A DNA stretch of 64,000 nt from Clostridium amylolyticum (lineage in GTDB: Bacteria > Bacillota > Clostridia > Clostridiales > Clostridiaceae), in contig NZ_FQZO01000001.1 in assembly GCF_900142075.1 (NCBI RefSeq), positions 62,001-126,000 on the forward strand. The letters are read 5' to 3'. Positions 9,164-17,081 of this stretch are shown one piece after another. The translations under genes and the position numbers were made by a program. Every line of letters begins with the position of its first letter. Position 1 is the first letter of the stretch. The notes under the pieces were generated by a model, which worked only from the letters and a program-made list of their open reading frames with translations, was not told where the DNA came from and ran no database searches.

Positions 9164-9922
9164 ATGCAGAAGAATAAACCTTGTGTTTTTAAAGAGCACA
9201 TATTAAGTAAAGGTATAAAAGTTATAGAAGGAGATTTTAAAGATAATGATTATTCTTGGAAGTTAGATGATAATAAGGCTTCTGAGCATTTAAAAATAAT
9301 GGTAGAGTTGCAGAAAGCCATAGCAGGTTATACGGGAGTTGTGGGAAGCAGGCTTCCCAATTGTATTGGAGAGCAAATTGAAGAAAGCAAGGTTCAAGTG
9401 AGAAGGCTAAAGAGAGATATTAATAATCTAAAAAATTACGGTGCTATGAATAAGTTTGAGGAAATACTCTTGGATAAGGGAGAATATTTCTTGGAAAGAG
9501 CAGAAGGAGCTATATCTATAGCTAGGGACTCAAGGTATATCGATAGAATTTATCGAAGTATGAGGGCTAATGAAATTTGTATTGGCAATGTTACACCGGG
9601 AAATATAGGTAAAAAAGAACAACTTTTTATTATAGATATTTCACGTTGTTCCTATAATTTATTAGAATTTGATGCAATTTCTTTTTTTAGTAAAGCAAAG
9701 AGAAAAGGATGCAGTGTTAATTTTAGAAAACTTTCAAAAGAATATATAGATGAGCACAGCTTAGAAGAAAAAAGCGAAGAATTTATAATTGCTATGATAA
9801 ATTATCCTTATGAGTTTATGAAATCCTGTAGCAGATATAGAAGTTTAAAGAAAAATTGGACAGAAGAGGAGTATGCTAAAAATTTAATGGAAGCGATGTT
9901 AAAAGATGGTGTAGAGATCTAA
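9164..9922 (+). CDS. Degenerate CotS-like protein lacking the N-lobe and catalytic loop
   Basis: 252-residue protein between two CotS genes. Its C-terminal half aligns by eye with CotS: ICIGNVTPGN stands where the others have CHHDFAHHN, FIIDISRCSYNLLEFDAISFF where they have VIDFDYxxxDxxxHDLSS, and MINYPYEFMKSCSRYRSLKKNW matches the conserved end. The catalytic aspartate and histidine are gone and no ATP-binding N-lobe can be recognised; the first 130 residues are mostly helical and charged. The frame is intact with a good ribosome site (GGAGGG), so it is probably a functional pseudokinase-like coat protein rather than a decaying gene. Confidence 0.7.
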   Translation: MQKNKPCVFKEHILSKGIKVIEGDFKDNDYSWKLDDNKASEHLKIMVELQKAIAGYTGVVGSRLPNCIGEQIEESKVQVRRLKRDINNLKNYGAMNKFEEILLDKGEYFLERAEGAISIARDSRYIDRIYRSMRANEICIGNVTPGNIGKKEQLFIIDISRCSYNLLEFDAISFFSKAKRKGCSVNFRKLSKEYIDEHSLEEKSEEFIIAMINYPYEFMKSCSRYRSLKKNWTEEEYAKNLMEAMLKDGVEI

Positions 9923-9938
9923 GAAAGGAGGTTTTTTA

Positions 9939-10982
9939 ATGGATGGTAAATACCCTGATAAAAGGATTCTGTGTTCTTATGATCTAGACATAAAACTTTT
10001 TCATGAGTTTAATTTAGAAGTTTTAGATCTAATACCATTAAGGAGTGTCTTCGTACTTAATACAGATAAAGGGAAAAAAATACTTAAGAAAATAGATTAT
10101 CCTATTAGTAGACTTAACTTTATTTTAAAAGCTTTAGAATATATATCATTTAAATTTAATAGGGTTATAACTTTTGAAAAAAGTATAAAAGGAGAAAACC
10201 ATGTAATATGGGGAGATTGTGTATATATAGTGTTAAATGTTTTAAATGGAAGAGAGTGCGAGATATCAAATCCCGTGGATGTGATTATCTCTTCTCAAGG
10301 ATTAAGGGAACTGCATGAAGCATCTTATGGTATTCAAGAGTTTTTCATGAAAGATGATAAAGAAATTGATTACAATGAAGAACTAGGAAGGTTTCCAATA
10401 GTTTTAAGGGATAGTTTGGAACTTCTTAAGAATATTAAATCTCAAGTAACTAGTTATAAGTATAAAAATAGTATAGATAGCATTTTTTTAAATGAGGTAG
10501 ATTGTTTTACTAAGGAGATTGAAGAATGCATTTCTATGATAGAAAACAGCAATTATGAAAGGTTATGTGAAGATAAGCGTTTAATAGCACTTTGTCACAA
10601 TGATCTTGCCCATCATAATATTTTAATAGAAGAAGAAAAAGCATTCTTCTTAGATTTTGATTATGCTTCTATAGATTTAAGAATAAAAGATTTAAGCAAT
10701 TTTATTGAAAAGTCTATTAAAGGATTTGATTATGATATAGAAATTGCAAAAAATATAATAAAAAATTATACGCTTAACCAAAAAATGTCTAAGGATGAAT
10801 ATGAAATCATGTACATTATGCTGAAATTTCCTCATGACTTTGTATCCATATGTAAAAACTACTATCTTAAACAAAAGGATTGGGAAGAAAAAGTGTTTCT
10901 AGAAAGATTTATAAAGAAAGCCTCCTACAAAAATGATAAGAAATTATTTTTAAAGGATTATAAAAATAATTTCTTGAAGTAA
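9939..10982 (+). CDS. CotS family spore coat kinase-fold protein
   Basis: Third gene of the coat operon, 347 residues. It retains the whole kinase-like fold: KKILKKIDY as the probable ATP-lysine strand, LCHNDLAHHNILI as the catalytic loop (H-x-D-x4-N) and FFLDFDYASID as the metal-binding motif. AGAAAGGAGG precedes the ATG. A terminator overlapping the stop codon closes the operon. The substrate is unknown; sugars of a coat glycan are plausible given the flanking glycosyltransferases, but this is inference. Confidence 0.87.
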   Translation: MDGKYPDKRILCSYDLDIKLFHEFNLEVLDLIPLRSVFVLNTDKGKKILKKIDYPISRLNFILKALEYISFKFNRVITFEKSIKGENHVIWGDCVYIVLNVLNGRECEISNPVDVIISSQGLRELHEASYGIQEFFMKDDKEIDYNEELGRFPIVLRDSLELLKNIKSQVTSYKYKNSIDSIFLNEVDCFTKEIEECISMIENSNYERLCEDKRLIALCHNDLAHHNILIEEEKAFFLDFDYASIDLRIKDLSNFIEKSIKGFDYDIEIAKNIIKNYTLNQKMSKDEYEIMYIMLKFPHDFVSICKNYYLKQKDWEEKVFLERFIKKASYKNDKKLFLKDYKNNFLK

Positions 10983-11014
10983 TACCTTGCTTTTAGCTAG
11001 GTATTACTTTTTTT
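10979..11014 (+). terminator. Terminator of the CotS operon
   Basis: GTAATACCT (10979-10987, including the stop codon) pairs perfectly with AGGTATTAC (10999-11007) and is followed by seven T. Confidence 0.85.
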
Positions 11015-11030
11015 AAAAAAATTTACAATG

Positions 11031-11062
11031 TAATAAAAAGGGTATAAGGAGCCCTTATACCC
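11031..11062 (-). terminator. Terminator of the second glycosyltransferase gene
   Basis: GGGTATAAGG (11040-11049) pairs perfectly with CCTTATACCC (11053-11062). Read on the minus strand it is followed by CTTTTTATT. It faces the CotS-operon terminator only 17 bp away. Confidence 0.85.
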
Positions 11063-11085
11063 AAAATAATTAATTTTAAATAGTA

Positions 11086-12207
11086 TCATTTAATTATGCT
11101 GCTATAAGCTGAGAGAGTAGATAAAGCTGTTTTGTTCCAATTAAATTCGAAAGACCTCTCTAGGCCTTTATTAATAAGTTCTCTTTGAAGATCACTATCT
11201 TCTATTAATCTTACCAAAGCTTGGTACAATTCATCTATATCCTGTGGGTTTATTAATAGAGCACTATCACCTAATACCTCTGGTAAAGAGGTGGTATTTG
11301 AAGATATTACAGGAGTACCACAAGCCATGCATTCTAGAGGAGGAAGTCCAAAGCCTTCATAGAAAGAGGGATAAGCTAGACATAAGGCTGCATTATACAT
11401 TATAGGCATATGATTTAAGGGGATAAAGCCTGGAAACAGTACAGAGGATTCAATTCCTAGTTCAATAGTTCTGTTTATATATATATCGTAAGACTTACCA
11501 TGCTTACCTGTTATAACAAGTTTTAAGTTATCATGTTTTTTATTAATTAATTCTGAGAAAGCTTCAATTAATCCTATGATGTTTTTCCTAGGAGAGAACC
11601 CCCCTACGTAAAGTATAAAGTCTTCTTTTACACCATAATACTCTTCTATTATCTTCTTGCAATACTTTTTATCCATTGGTCTATAGATATCCTCAGCTGC
11701 TAAATGAGTAACATATATTTTTTCCATAGGATAGTTGAATTCTTTAGAGATATCTCTTTGAGAATATGCAGAAACTGTTATTATCCCGTCGCAGCTATTA
11801 ACTATACCTTCCATTTCATCATTAAATATTTTCAAATATCTATCTCCTACTGTATCTGGAAGTTTTAGTGGTATAATATCATGTAATGTTATAACTTTAT
11901 GGCAAATGAGATCTTTAGGTAAACCTACTCCGTTTTGAGGCACATGGTAAATATCCATATCTACATTGTTAATTATATTTGGAATATTCATTTTATCCCA
12001 AAAACTATTATTACTATTAGCATTTATATTTGAAATAGAAAAGTTTTTTTTAAAAGGTATTATTTTATCTGAATTATCAGGTTCTAATATTAAGTAATTA
12101 TTAATGGGATCTATGGTATTTAAACTATTAATAAGCTGGTAAGTATAAGTACCGATGCCTGTTCCTCTATACCAATGTGCAGCTCTGCCATCTATGCCTA
12201 TTTTCAT
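11086..12207 (-). CDS. Glycosyltransferase family 4 (spore coat region)
   Basis: Second GT4 enzyme, 373 residues, a clear paralogue of the one at 6902-8017. It has MKIGIDGRAAHWYRGTGIGTYT at the N-terminus, FILYVGGFSPRKN at the domain junction and EGFGLPPLECMACGTPVISSNTTSLPEV with the EX7E motif. GAAAGGACC lies upstream of the ATG. Like its paralogue it is divergent from a CotS gene, so the two pairs look like a duplicated unit. It probably adds a sugar to a spore-surface glycan or coat protein. Confidence 0.9.
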   Translation of the reverse strand: MKIGIDGRAAHWYRGTGIGTYTYQLINSLNTIDPINNYLILEPDNSDKIIPFKKNFSISNINANSNNSFWDKMNIPNIINNVDMDIYHVPQNGVGLPKDLICHKVITLHDIIPLKLPDTVGDRYLKIFNDEMEGIVNSCDGIITVSAYSQRDISKEFNYPMEKIYVTHLAAEDIYRPMDKKYCKKIIEEYYGVKEDFILYVGGFSPRKNIIGLIEAFSELINKKHDNLKLVITGKHGKSYDIYINRTIELGIESSVLFPGFIPLNHMPIMYNAALCLAYPSFYEGFGLPPLECMACGTPVISSNTTSLPEVLGDSALLINPQDIDELYQALVRLIEDSDLQRELINKGLERSFEFNWNKTALSTLSAYSSIIK

Positions 12208-12313
12208 ATCCTAGGTCCTTTCAACATGTTTATATTTTATTATATTAATCATAGTAAAAAGTGTTAATAAATAGGAATATATACACATATAAATTATATA
12301 GGAGGTGGTTAAG

Positions 12314-13315
12314 ATGATGAGAGAGTTTGAAATAGAAAGACAATTTAATATTAAAATAGAGTCTATAAAGCCTAATAAGGGTGTATATCATCTTAAGACA
12401 AATAAGGGTGAGAAATGCTTGAAAAAAATAAACTATGGAGCTCAAAAGCTGTTATTTGTTTATGGAGCAAAGGAGCACCTCATAAACAATGGATTTAATA
12501 AGATAGACAAATACGATTTAAACATTGATGGAGAACCCTATGCCATAGTAAACGAAGATTTATATACATTATCTCAATGGATACCTGGCAGAGAATGTGA
12601 CTTTTATAATATGGAAGAAGTGGTTCTAGCATCAAAAAATTTAGCTATGTTACATATAGCTTCTATAGGATATGAACCACCGGAAAATAGCAAATTAAAA
12701 AGTGACTTAGGAAGATGGCCTCATTTAATGGAAAAGCGTATTAAAGCTTTGGATAAAATGAGGGATATGATTAGGAAAAGAACTAATAAAACTGAATTTG
12801 ATCTAAATTATATAAGGACTATGCAGTTTTACAAAGACCTTGGAAAGAAGGCAATAGATGTCCTTAATGATTCAGATTATTACAGAATTTGTGAAGAAAC
12901 AGAAAAAGATAAAAGCTTTTGTCACCATGATTATACTTATCATAATATTATAATAGACGAGGAAAACAGTATTAACGTTATTGATTTTGATTATTCAAAG
13001 AGGGAAGTACGAGTATTTGATATATCTAATTTTATGATAAAGGTATTAAAGAGAAATAGTTGGAACTTCGAATTTGCTAAAGGGATAATAGAGGGTTACT
13101 GCTCAGTAAATGATTTGCTAAATGAGGAATACAGGGTATTATATTCATTTTTATTATTTCCACAACGATTTTGGAGACTAGCTAATAGGTATTATTATAA
13201 TGAAGTAAACTGGGGACAAAACACTTTTAATAAGAAGATAGAAAGCCTTATAGAAGAACAGCAGGAGTATATGAGGTTTATAGATGAGTTTAAAGAATAT
13301 TATCATCAAAAATAA
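12314..13315 (+). CDS. CotS family spore coat kinase-fold protein
   Basis: 333 residues from the ATG at 12314, which has AGGAGGT seven bases ahead; an in-frame GTG at 12305 falls inside that ribosome site. Motifs are GEKCLKKINY (ATP lysine region), FCHHDYTYHNIII (catalytic loop) and VIDFDYSKREVRVFDIS (metal site), so the active-site set is complete. CATATAAAT at 12286-12294 resembles a sporulation -10 element, but its -35 is poor. The gene stands alone with its own terminator and is followed by yabG. Confidence 0.87.
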   Translation: MMREFEIERQFNIKIESIKPNKGVYHLKTNKGEKCLKKINYGAQKLLFVYGAKEHLINNGFNKIDKYDLNIDGEPYAIVNEDLYTLSQWIPGRECDFYNMEEVVLASKNLAMLHIASIGYEPPENSKLKSDLGRWPHLMEKRIKALDKMRDMIRKRTNKTEFDLNYIRTMQFYKDLGKKAIDVLNDSDYYRICEETEKDKSFCHHDYTYHNIIIDEENSINVIDFDYSKREVRVFDISNFMIKVLKRNSWNFEFAKGIIEGYCSVNDLLNEEYRVLYSFLLFPQRFWRLANRYYYNEVNWGQNTFNKKIESLIEEQQEYMRFIDEFKEYYHQK

Positions 13316-13330
13316 TATATCATTATTTAT

Positions 13331-13369
13331 AAATACGCTTTTATTAAGATAAAGGCGTATTTTTATTTT
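13331..13369 (+). terminator. Terminator of the CotS gene before yabG
   Basis: AAATACGC (13331-13338) pairs with GCGTATTT (13355-13362), and the stem extends inward through TTTTAT/ATAAAG with one wobble. A T-rich tail follows. Confidence 0.8.
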
Positions 13370-13390
13370 GTAGCATTTAGGTATAAGCTT

Positions 13391-13399
13391 CATATTATA
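13391..13399 (+). promoter_or_regulatory. Sigma-K-type -10 element of yabG
   Basis: CATATTATA matches the sigma-K -10 consensus CATAnnnTA exactly. The -35 side has only a partial match about 17 bp upstream (GCA near 13373). Transcription would begin near 13406, just before the ribosome site at 13418-13422, and this excludes the ATG at 13403 as the start. yabG is a known sigma-K gene in B. subtilis. Confidence 0.55.
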
Positions 13400-13429
13400 T
13401 TAATGAAAAATAAGTTTAGGAGTACTACT

Positions 13430-14293
13430 GTGCAAATAGGCGATATCGTAGTTAGAAAATCTTATGGTAAGGATATAACTTTTAAAATAATAGATATAAA
13501 AGAAGATGACACAGAAAAAATATATATACTTAAAGGAATAAATATTAGAATTATAGCCGATTCAAAGGAAGTAGATTTAGAGACTGTTAGTAAAGAATAT
13601 AGCGGAGAAACAGATAGAATATTCAATTCTAGGGTAAATGATGTAATTAAAAAAGTCATGGCAGGCAGGGTAGATTTAAAAAGGGTGCAAAAGAGCCCAA
13701 AGATCGTACCTACAAAAGAATTGGTCTTCGGAAGACCAGGAAAGATACTTCACATTGATGGAGATCAAAATTACTTAGAAGCATGCCTAAAAGCATATAA
13801 GCAGCTTTCCTTAGATGCCACGGGTTACGTTATTGCAGAAAAAGATCAGTCTTCTAAAGTTATAGACCTAGTGAAGATAGTTAAACCTGACATTGTAGTA
13901 CTAACCGGTCACGATGGAATGATAAGGGATACAAAAGATTTTTTAGATTTAAACAATTATAGAAATTCAAAGCACTTTATAGAAGCTGTAAGCGCCCTAA
14001 GAAACTATAATTCTAGCTACGATGAACTAGTAATCTTTGCAGGAGCCTGCCAATCCTGCTATGAAAGAATACTAGATGCAGGTGCAAATTTCGCCAGCTC
14101 ACCCAACCGAGTCTTAATCCACTGCTTGGATCCGGTATTTGTATGCGAAAAAGTAGCCTACACCAATATAGACAAAATAGTACCCATCACCGATGTACTA
14201 GAAAACACAATCACAGGTACAAAGGGGATAGGAGGACTAGAGACCAGAGGCAAATACAGACAGGGATACCCAAAATCACCCTATGTCAATTGA
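13430..14293 (+). CDS. yabG: Sporulation-specific protease YabG
   Basis: YabG is the cysteine protease that processes spore coat proteins late in sporulation. The protein reads MQIGDIVVRKSYG at its start, as in B. subtilis, and contains ILHIDGDQNYLEACLKAYK, IVVLTGHDGM, LNNYRNSKHFIEAVSALR, VIFAGACQSCYE, ANFASSPNRVLIHCLDPV and the C-terminal GIGGLETRGKYRQGYP. The GTG start at 13430 is chosen because AGGAG lies seven bases upstream and because it gives the family N-terminus. At 287 residues it has the expected length. The stop codon lies inside the hairpin of a repeat, so the last few residues may be repeat-derived. Confidence 0.93.
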   Translation: MQIGDIVVRKSYGKDITFKIIDIKEDDTEKIYILKGINIRIIADSKEVDLETVSKEYSGETDRIFNSRVNDVIKKVMAGRVDLKRVQKSPKIVPTKELVFGRPGKILHIDGDQNYLEACLKAYKQLSLDATGYVIAEKDQSSKVIDLVKIVKPDIVVLTGHDGMIRDTKDFLDLNNYRNSKHFIEAVSALRNYNSSYDELVIFAGACQSCYERILDAGANFASSPNRVLIHCLDPVFVCEKVAYTNIDKIVPITDVLENTITGTKGIGGLETRGKYRQGYPKSPYVN

Positions 14294-14424
14294 AAATTGC
14301 ATTTTCAATTGAATTTAGAATTTAGAATTTAGAATTGAGGATAGTTTTTCTGGAAAAGCATCAGAAAAACTTACAATTTATTAAAAGATGAAACCAGGAA
14401 AATCTTGGGGGATTTTCTTGGTTT
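14286..14424 (+). repeat. Hairpin-rich intergenic repeat overlapping the yabG stop
   Basis: Three successive inverted repeats: 14286-14297/14301-14312 (12 bp, perfect, covering the yabG stop), 14344-14352/14362-14370 (9 bp, perfect) and 14391-14404/14411-14424 followed by TTTTTATTT, a good terminator. Between the first two lie three tandem copies of AATTTAG, the same motif that forms the ends of the repeat after mbl and hpf. Confidence 0.65.
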
Positions 14425-14449
14425 TTATTTCTATAAACCATAAATTTGT

Positions 14450-14550
14450 AGATAAGTAAGAGCTAAGAAGTAATAGTTGTGGTGAAAATTCAGCCTTGCT
14501 GAATTTTTTCAAAAACTCTTACTTTTTACTTCTTACTTATTACTTATTCT
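14450..14550. repeat. MITE-like inverted-repeat element
   Basis: Imperfect terminal inverted repeats (about 14451-14476 and 14515-14549), made of AAGTAAGA-type units, flank a central hairpin AAAATTCAGC/GCTGAATTTT (14485-14494/14498-14507). There is no coding capacity. With the adjoining hairpin cluster this accounts for most of the gap between yabG and the veg promoters. Confidence 0.55.
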
Positions 14551-14640
14551 TTAAATTATAAATTTAGAAGGAATATCTTTGTTATTTAAGGAGATAATAG
14601 TCTATGTATTAACGTTTACAAAGTTAACAAAAAATTAACA

Positions 14641-14710
14641 TTGACAAAATTGAAGTGAAAGTGATAAAATAGTAAGTTAATTTGACATTTTCATAGTTCT
14701 CATGTATAAT
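14641..14710 (+). promoter_or_regulatory. Tandem strong sigma-A promoters of veg
   Basis: The first is TTGACA (14641-14646) with TAAAAT (14665-14670), spacer 18. The second is TTGACA (14682-14687) with TATAAT (14705-14710), spacer 17, a full consensus match; another TATAAT follows at 14712-14717. The B. subtilis veg promoter is also among the strongest known. The start point implied by the second promoter supports the ATG at 14740. Confidence 0.85.
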
Positions 14711-14739
14711 GTATAATGAAGAGAAAGAGGGTGTTTAGC

Positions 14740-14979
14740 ATGGAAAAAGTAAGAACCTTAGCCTCCATAAAAAATGATATTGAAAGGCATATAGGAGAGA
14801 AAGTTACTTTAAAGGCTAACGGAGGCAGGCGAAAAGTATACGTTAATGAAGGTGTGTTAGAAAGCGTATACCCTAGCATTTTTGTAATTCGTTTAGATAA
14901 CGACACCCAAAGGACCGTGACATATAGTTATTCAGACGTGCTAACAAAGACAGTACAAATATCGTTCGGAAGTATTTAG
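14740..14979 (+). CDS. veg: Veg protein
   Basis: Veg-family protein, 79 residues, implicated in biofilm formation and spore outgrowth in B. subtilis. The core KVTLKANGGRRKVYVNEGVLESVYPSIFVI and the end YSYSDVLTKTVQI are diagnostic. The ATG at 14740 follows AGAGGGTG and matches the family N-terminus; the in-frame ATG at 14716 lies in the promoter -10 region and is rejected. In B. subtilis veg lies next to yabG, and that neighbourhood is kept here. It is monocistronic with a strong terminator. Confidence 0.93.
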   Translation: MEKVRTLASIKNDIERHIGEKVTLKANGGRRKVYVNEGVLESVYPSIFVIRLDNDTQRTVTYSYSDVLTKTVQISFGSI

Positions 14980-14988
14980 TAGCCTGTT

Positions 14989-15028
14989 AACAAAACCGCA
15001 TCTTTTTTAGATGCGGTTTTGTTTTTTT
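14989..15028 (+). terminator. Terminator of veg
   Basis: A 15-bp perfect stem (14989-15003 with 15009-15023) and a T-run to 15028. It faces the terminator of a candidate minus-strand small RNA. Confidence 0.92.
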
Positions 15029-15030
15029 AT

Positions 15031-15118
15031 AAAAAAAGAAAGATGGTGGGTTTCCATCTTTCAACTATGGTATAAAAGGGTATTGAGAATTTATGAGAGG
15101 TTATATGGTCAATAACCA
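15031..15118 (-). ncRNA. Candidate small RNA, convergent to veg
   Basis: A consensus promoter on the minus strand (TTGACA, 17 bp, TAATAT) and a 9-bp hairpin GAAAGATGG/CCATCTTTC (15038-15046/15054-15062) followed on that strand by seven T define a transcript of about 88 bases. It begins with a small hairpin ATGGT/ACCAT (15105-15119). No ribosome site with a sensible reading frame is seen. It is not known to me as a named RNA; the call rests on promoter plus terminator only. Confidence 0.55.
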
Positions 15119-15124
15119 TAATTA

Positions 15125-15153
15125 ATATTACGACATTAAATGATGTTTGTCAA
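15125..15153 (-). promoter_or_regulatory. Sigma-A promoter of the candidate small RNA
   Basis: On the minus strand TTGACA (15148-15153) and TAATAT (15125-15130) are separated by 17 bp. No gene lies downstream on this strand before the terminator at 15062-15031. Confidence 0.65.
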
Positions 15154-15311
15154 CAATTTTGAGAGAAGTTTTTTGAAAAAATTTAAATATATGCTATGTA
15201 TTATAATAAAACGATTACAAATGAGATGAAAAAATAAAAGACTAAAATAAGGGATATTTTTCCTGTAGAAACAATTAATGAATTCATAATGTAAATTTTA
15301 AATTATTAATC

Positions 15312-15339
15312 ATATTTTTATTGAAATTTGTATATAAAT
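15312..15339 (+). promoter_or_regulatory. Possible sigma-E promoter of sipL
   Basis: ATATTT (15312-15317) and GTATATAAAT (15330-15339) lie at a spacing close to that of sigma-E promoters, about 30 bp before the sipL start. The -10 starts with G rather than C, so the match is partial. The rest of the gap from 15154 to 15368 shows nothing further. Confidence 0.3.
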
Positions 15340-15368
15340 TATAGTAGGTATTTTATGGGAGGGATAGC

Positions 15369-16934
15369 ATGTCGGATATAAATCTCGTTGGAGAGTCCAT
15401 AGAATTTGAACAGCTTTTAAATGAAAATTTTATTGACACCATGGTAAGGGGAGAATATTTAATACCAGATACACATCCTGATGTAATGAAAATACTAATG
15501 ATTGAGGCCAGACCATTCATAGTAAATACTGAGGTTATGCAGGATAAGGTTTATTTAGAAGGTCAGGTAGAATATAATATACTCTATTTTGCTAAAGAAG
15601 AAGACAAGTTAGCAGTGAACAGCATTTCCTATAATGATAAGTTTAACAGTCAGGTTGATATTGATGGAGCAGAACATAGAATGATATGTGAAGCAGACTG
15701 TGAAGTGGAACATATTAATGCTAGTATCATTAATGAGAGAAAAGTATCAGTGGATGGAATATTTAAAATTAAATGTACCCTTTATGAAAATAAGAGGATT
15801 GATATGGTGAAAGATATTGATTCTTCAGATGATGTACAGATGCAAAAGCAAAGCGCTTACATGGATAAGATTATTGGAAATATGAATACTGAGATAAATG
15901 GTAAGGCCACTGTTCAAGTTTCAGGGGAAAAGCCTGAATTAGGGAAGATATTGAATATTTACTCCATACTTCACAAAAAGGATATTAAAATAATGGAGGG
16001 GAGGATTCAATGTAGCACATTTTGTAAGATAAATGTGATGTATAAGGCTTCTGAAAGCGCTGACGTATGCATGTTAGAAGATGATATCTATGTTAGTGAT
16101 GAATTTGATATGGAAAATGTCTCGCCAAATATGCATGCAATAAGCGAATTTTATGCTAATACTGCTGAATATAGCATTAGAGAAGATGAAACTGGAGAAA
16201 GAAGACTTTTAGATATTGAAGTCCCTATAAATGTCAATATTAAAGTGTTGGCTAAGGAAAATATAGATATTATTGAAGATGCTTATTCACCTAATATGAC
16301 TATGGAACTTAATAAAGAAAAGCAAGAACTAGTGCTTATGCTAGGGGAAAACAATACAGAGACTATTGTTAAGGATAATATATACTTAGATTCCGAAGAC
16401 TTAATGCCATCACAAATTTTAAATACCACTGGTAAAATATTTATACTGGATAAAAAAATAATTGAAAATAAGATATTGGTGGAAGGCGTTATAAGATGTG
16501 AAGTGATATATAGAGGAAATGACGAAAATAATAGTATTTCTGCTATTTCTGGAGAGCTTCCTTTTAACACATCTATAGAGATCGCTGGTATTAAAATCGA
16601 TATGATGGCTAAACTTAAATCTTCTATAGAGAGTATTGATGCAGATATAGAAGCAAATACATTAGCAGTTAAGGCCGTTATTAATACTAGTTGTAGAGTC
16701 TACTATAAAAGCATTAGAGAGTTTCTTGTAGATGTAAAATGTACTGAGGATGAACAACCTAAGAAAAAGAGCAGCATAACCATTTATGTGGTTCAGCCAG
16801 GAGATAATATATGGAGTATTTCTAAAAAGTATTATATAACTCAAGAAGAACTAATTAAAATAAATGATATGGAGCCTAATGGTGAAATTAAGCCGGGAGA
16901 AAAGTTGCTTATCCCTGGAAGAGCAATTATGTAG
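15369..16934 (+). CDS. sipL: SipL, SPOCS- and LysM-domain spore coat assembly protein
   Basis: SipL is the SpoIVA-interacting protein required for coat attachment in Clostridia. The 521-residue protein has an N-terminal domain, repeated SPOCS (DUF3794) units (for example VYLEGQVEYNILYFAKEED and ILVEGVIRCEVIYRG) and a C-terminal LysM domain (about residues 470-517, YVVQPGDNIWSISKKYYIT). It acts in the mother cell, where its LysM domain binds the SpoIVA ATPase. GGGAGGG precedes the ATG. It is followed by a terminator and then by the cyanophycin genes. Confidence 0.93.
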   Translation: MSDINLVGESIEFEQLLNENFIDTMVRGEYLIPDTHPDVMKILMIEARPFIVNTEVMQDKVYLEGQVEYNILYFAKEEDKLAVNSISYNDKFNSQVDIDGAEHRMICEADCEVEHINASIINERKVSVDGIFKIKCTLYENKRIDMVKDIDSSDDVQMQKQSAYMDKIIGNMNTEINGKATVQVSGEKPELGKILNIYSILHKKDIKIMEGRIQCSTFCKINVMYKASESADVCMLEDDIYVSDEFDMENVSPNMHAISEFYANTAEYSIREDETGERRLLDIEVPINVNIKVLAKENIDIIEDAYSPNMTMELNKEKQELVLMLGENNTETIVKDNIYLDSEDLMPSQILNTTGKIFILDKKIIENKILVEGVIRCEVIYRGNDENNSISAISGELPFNTSIEIAGIKIDMMAKLKSSIESIDADIEANTLAVKAVINTSCRVYYKSIREFLVDVKCTEDEQPKKKSSITIYVVQPGDNIWSISKKYYITQEELIKINDMEPNGEIKPGEKLLIPGRAIM

Positions 16935-16953
16935 GTGAAATTTTGATATTTTT

Positions 16954-16987
16954 AATAAACTCTATGATTTTTATCATAGAGTTTATT
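16954..16987 (+). terminator. Terminator of sipL
   Basis: A 15-bp perfect stem (16954-16968 with 16973-16987) with a T-rich loop and the tail TTTATTTTATT. Confidence 0.8.
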
Positions 16988-17081
16988 TTATTGGATAAAA
17001 TAAGAGAAGTCTTAACTCTCAAATTGAATAATTAAAAAAACTGTGGATAAAATAAAAAATGCTATGCTAGGGAGTGGTATT

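Noticed and set aside
9164..9922. Pseudogene of cotS
   Set aside because: The frame is full, the ribosome site is good and the C-terminal fold is kept, so loss of catalytic residues alone does not make it a pseudogene.
13403..13405. ATG as yabG start
   Set aside because: No ribosome site, lies before the predicted transcript start, and adds nine residues absent from the family.
14716..14718. ATG as veg start
   Set aside because: It overlaps the third TATAAT of the promoter region; the ATG at 14740 has the ribosome site and the family N-terminus.
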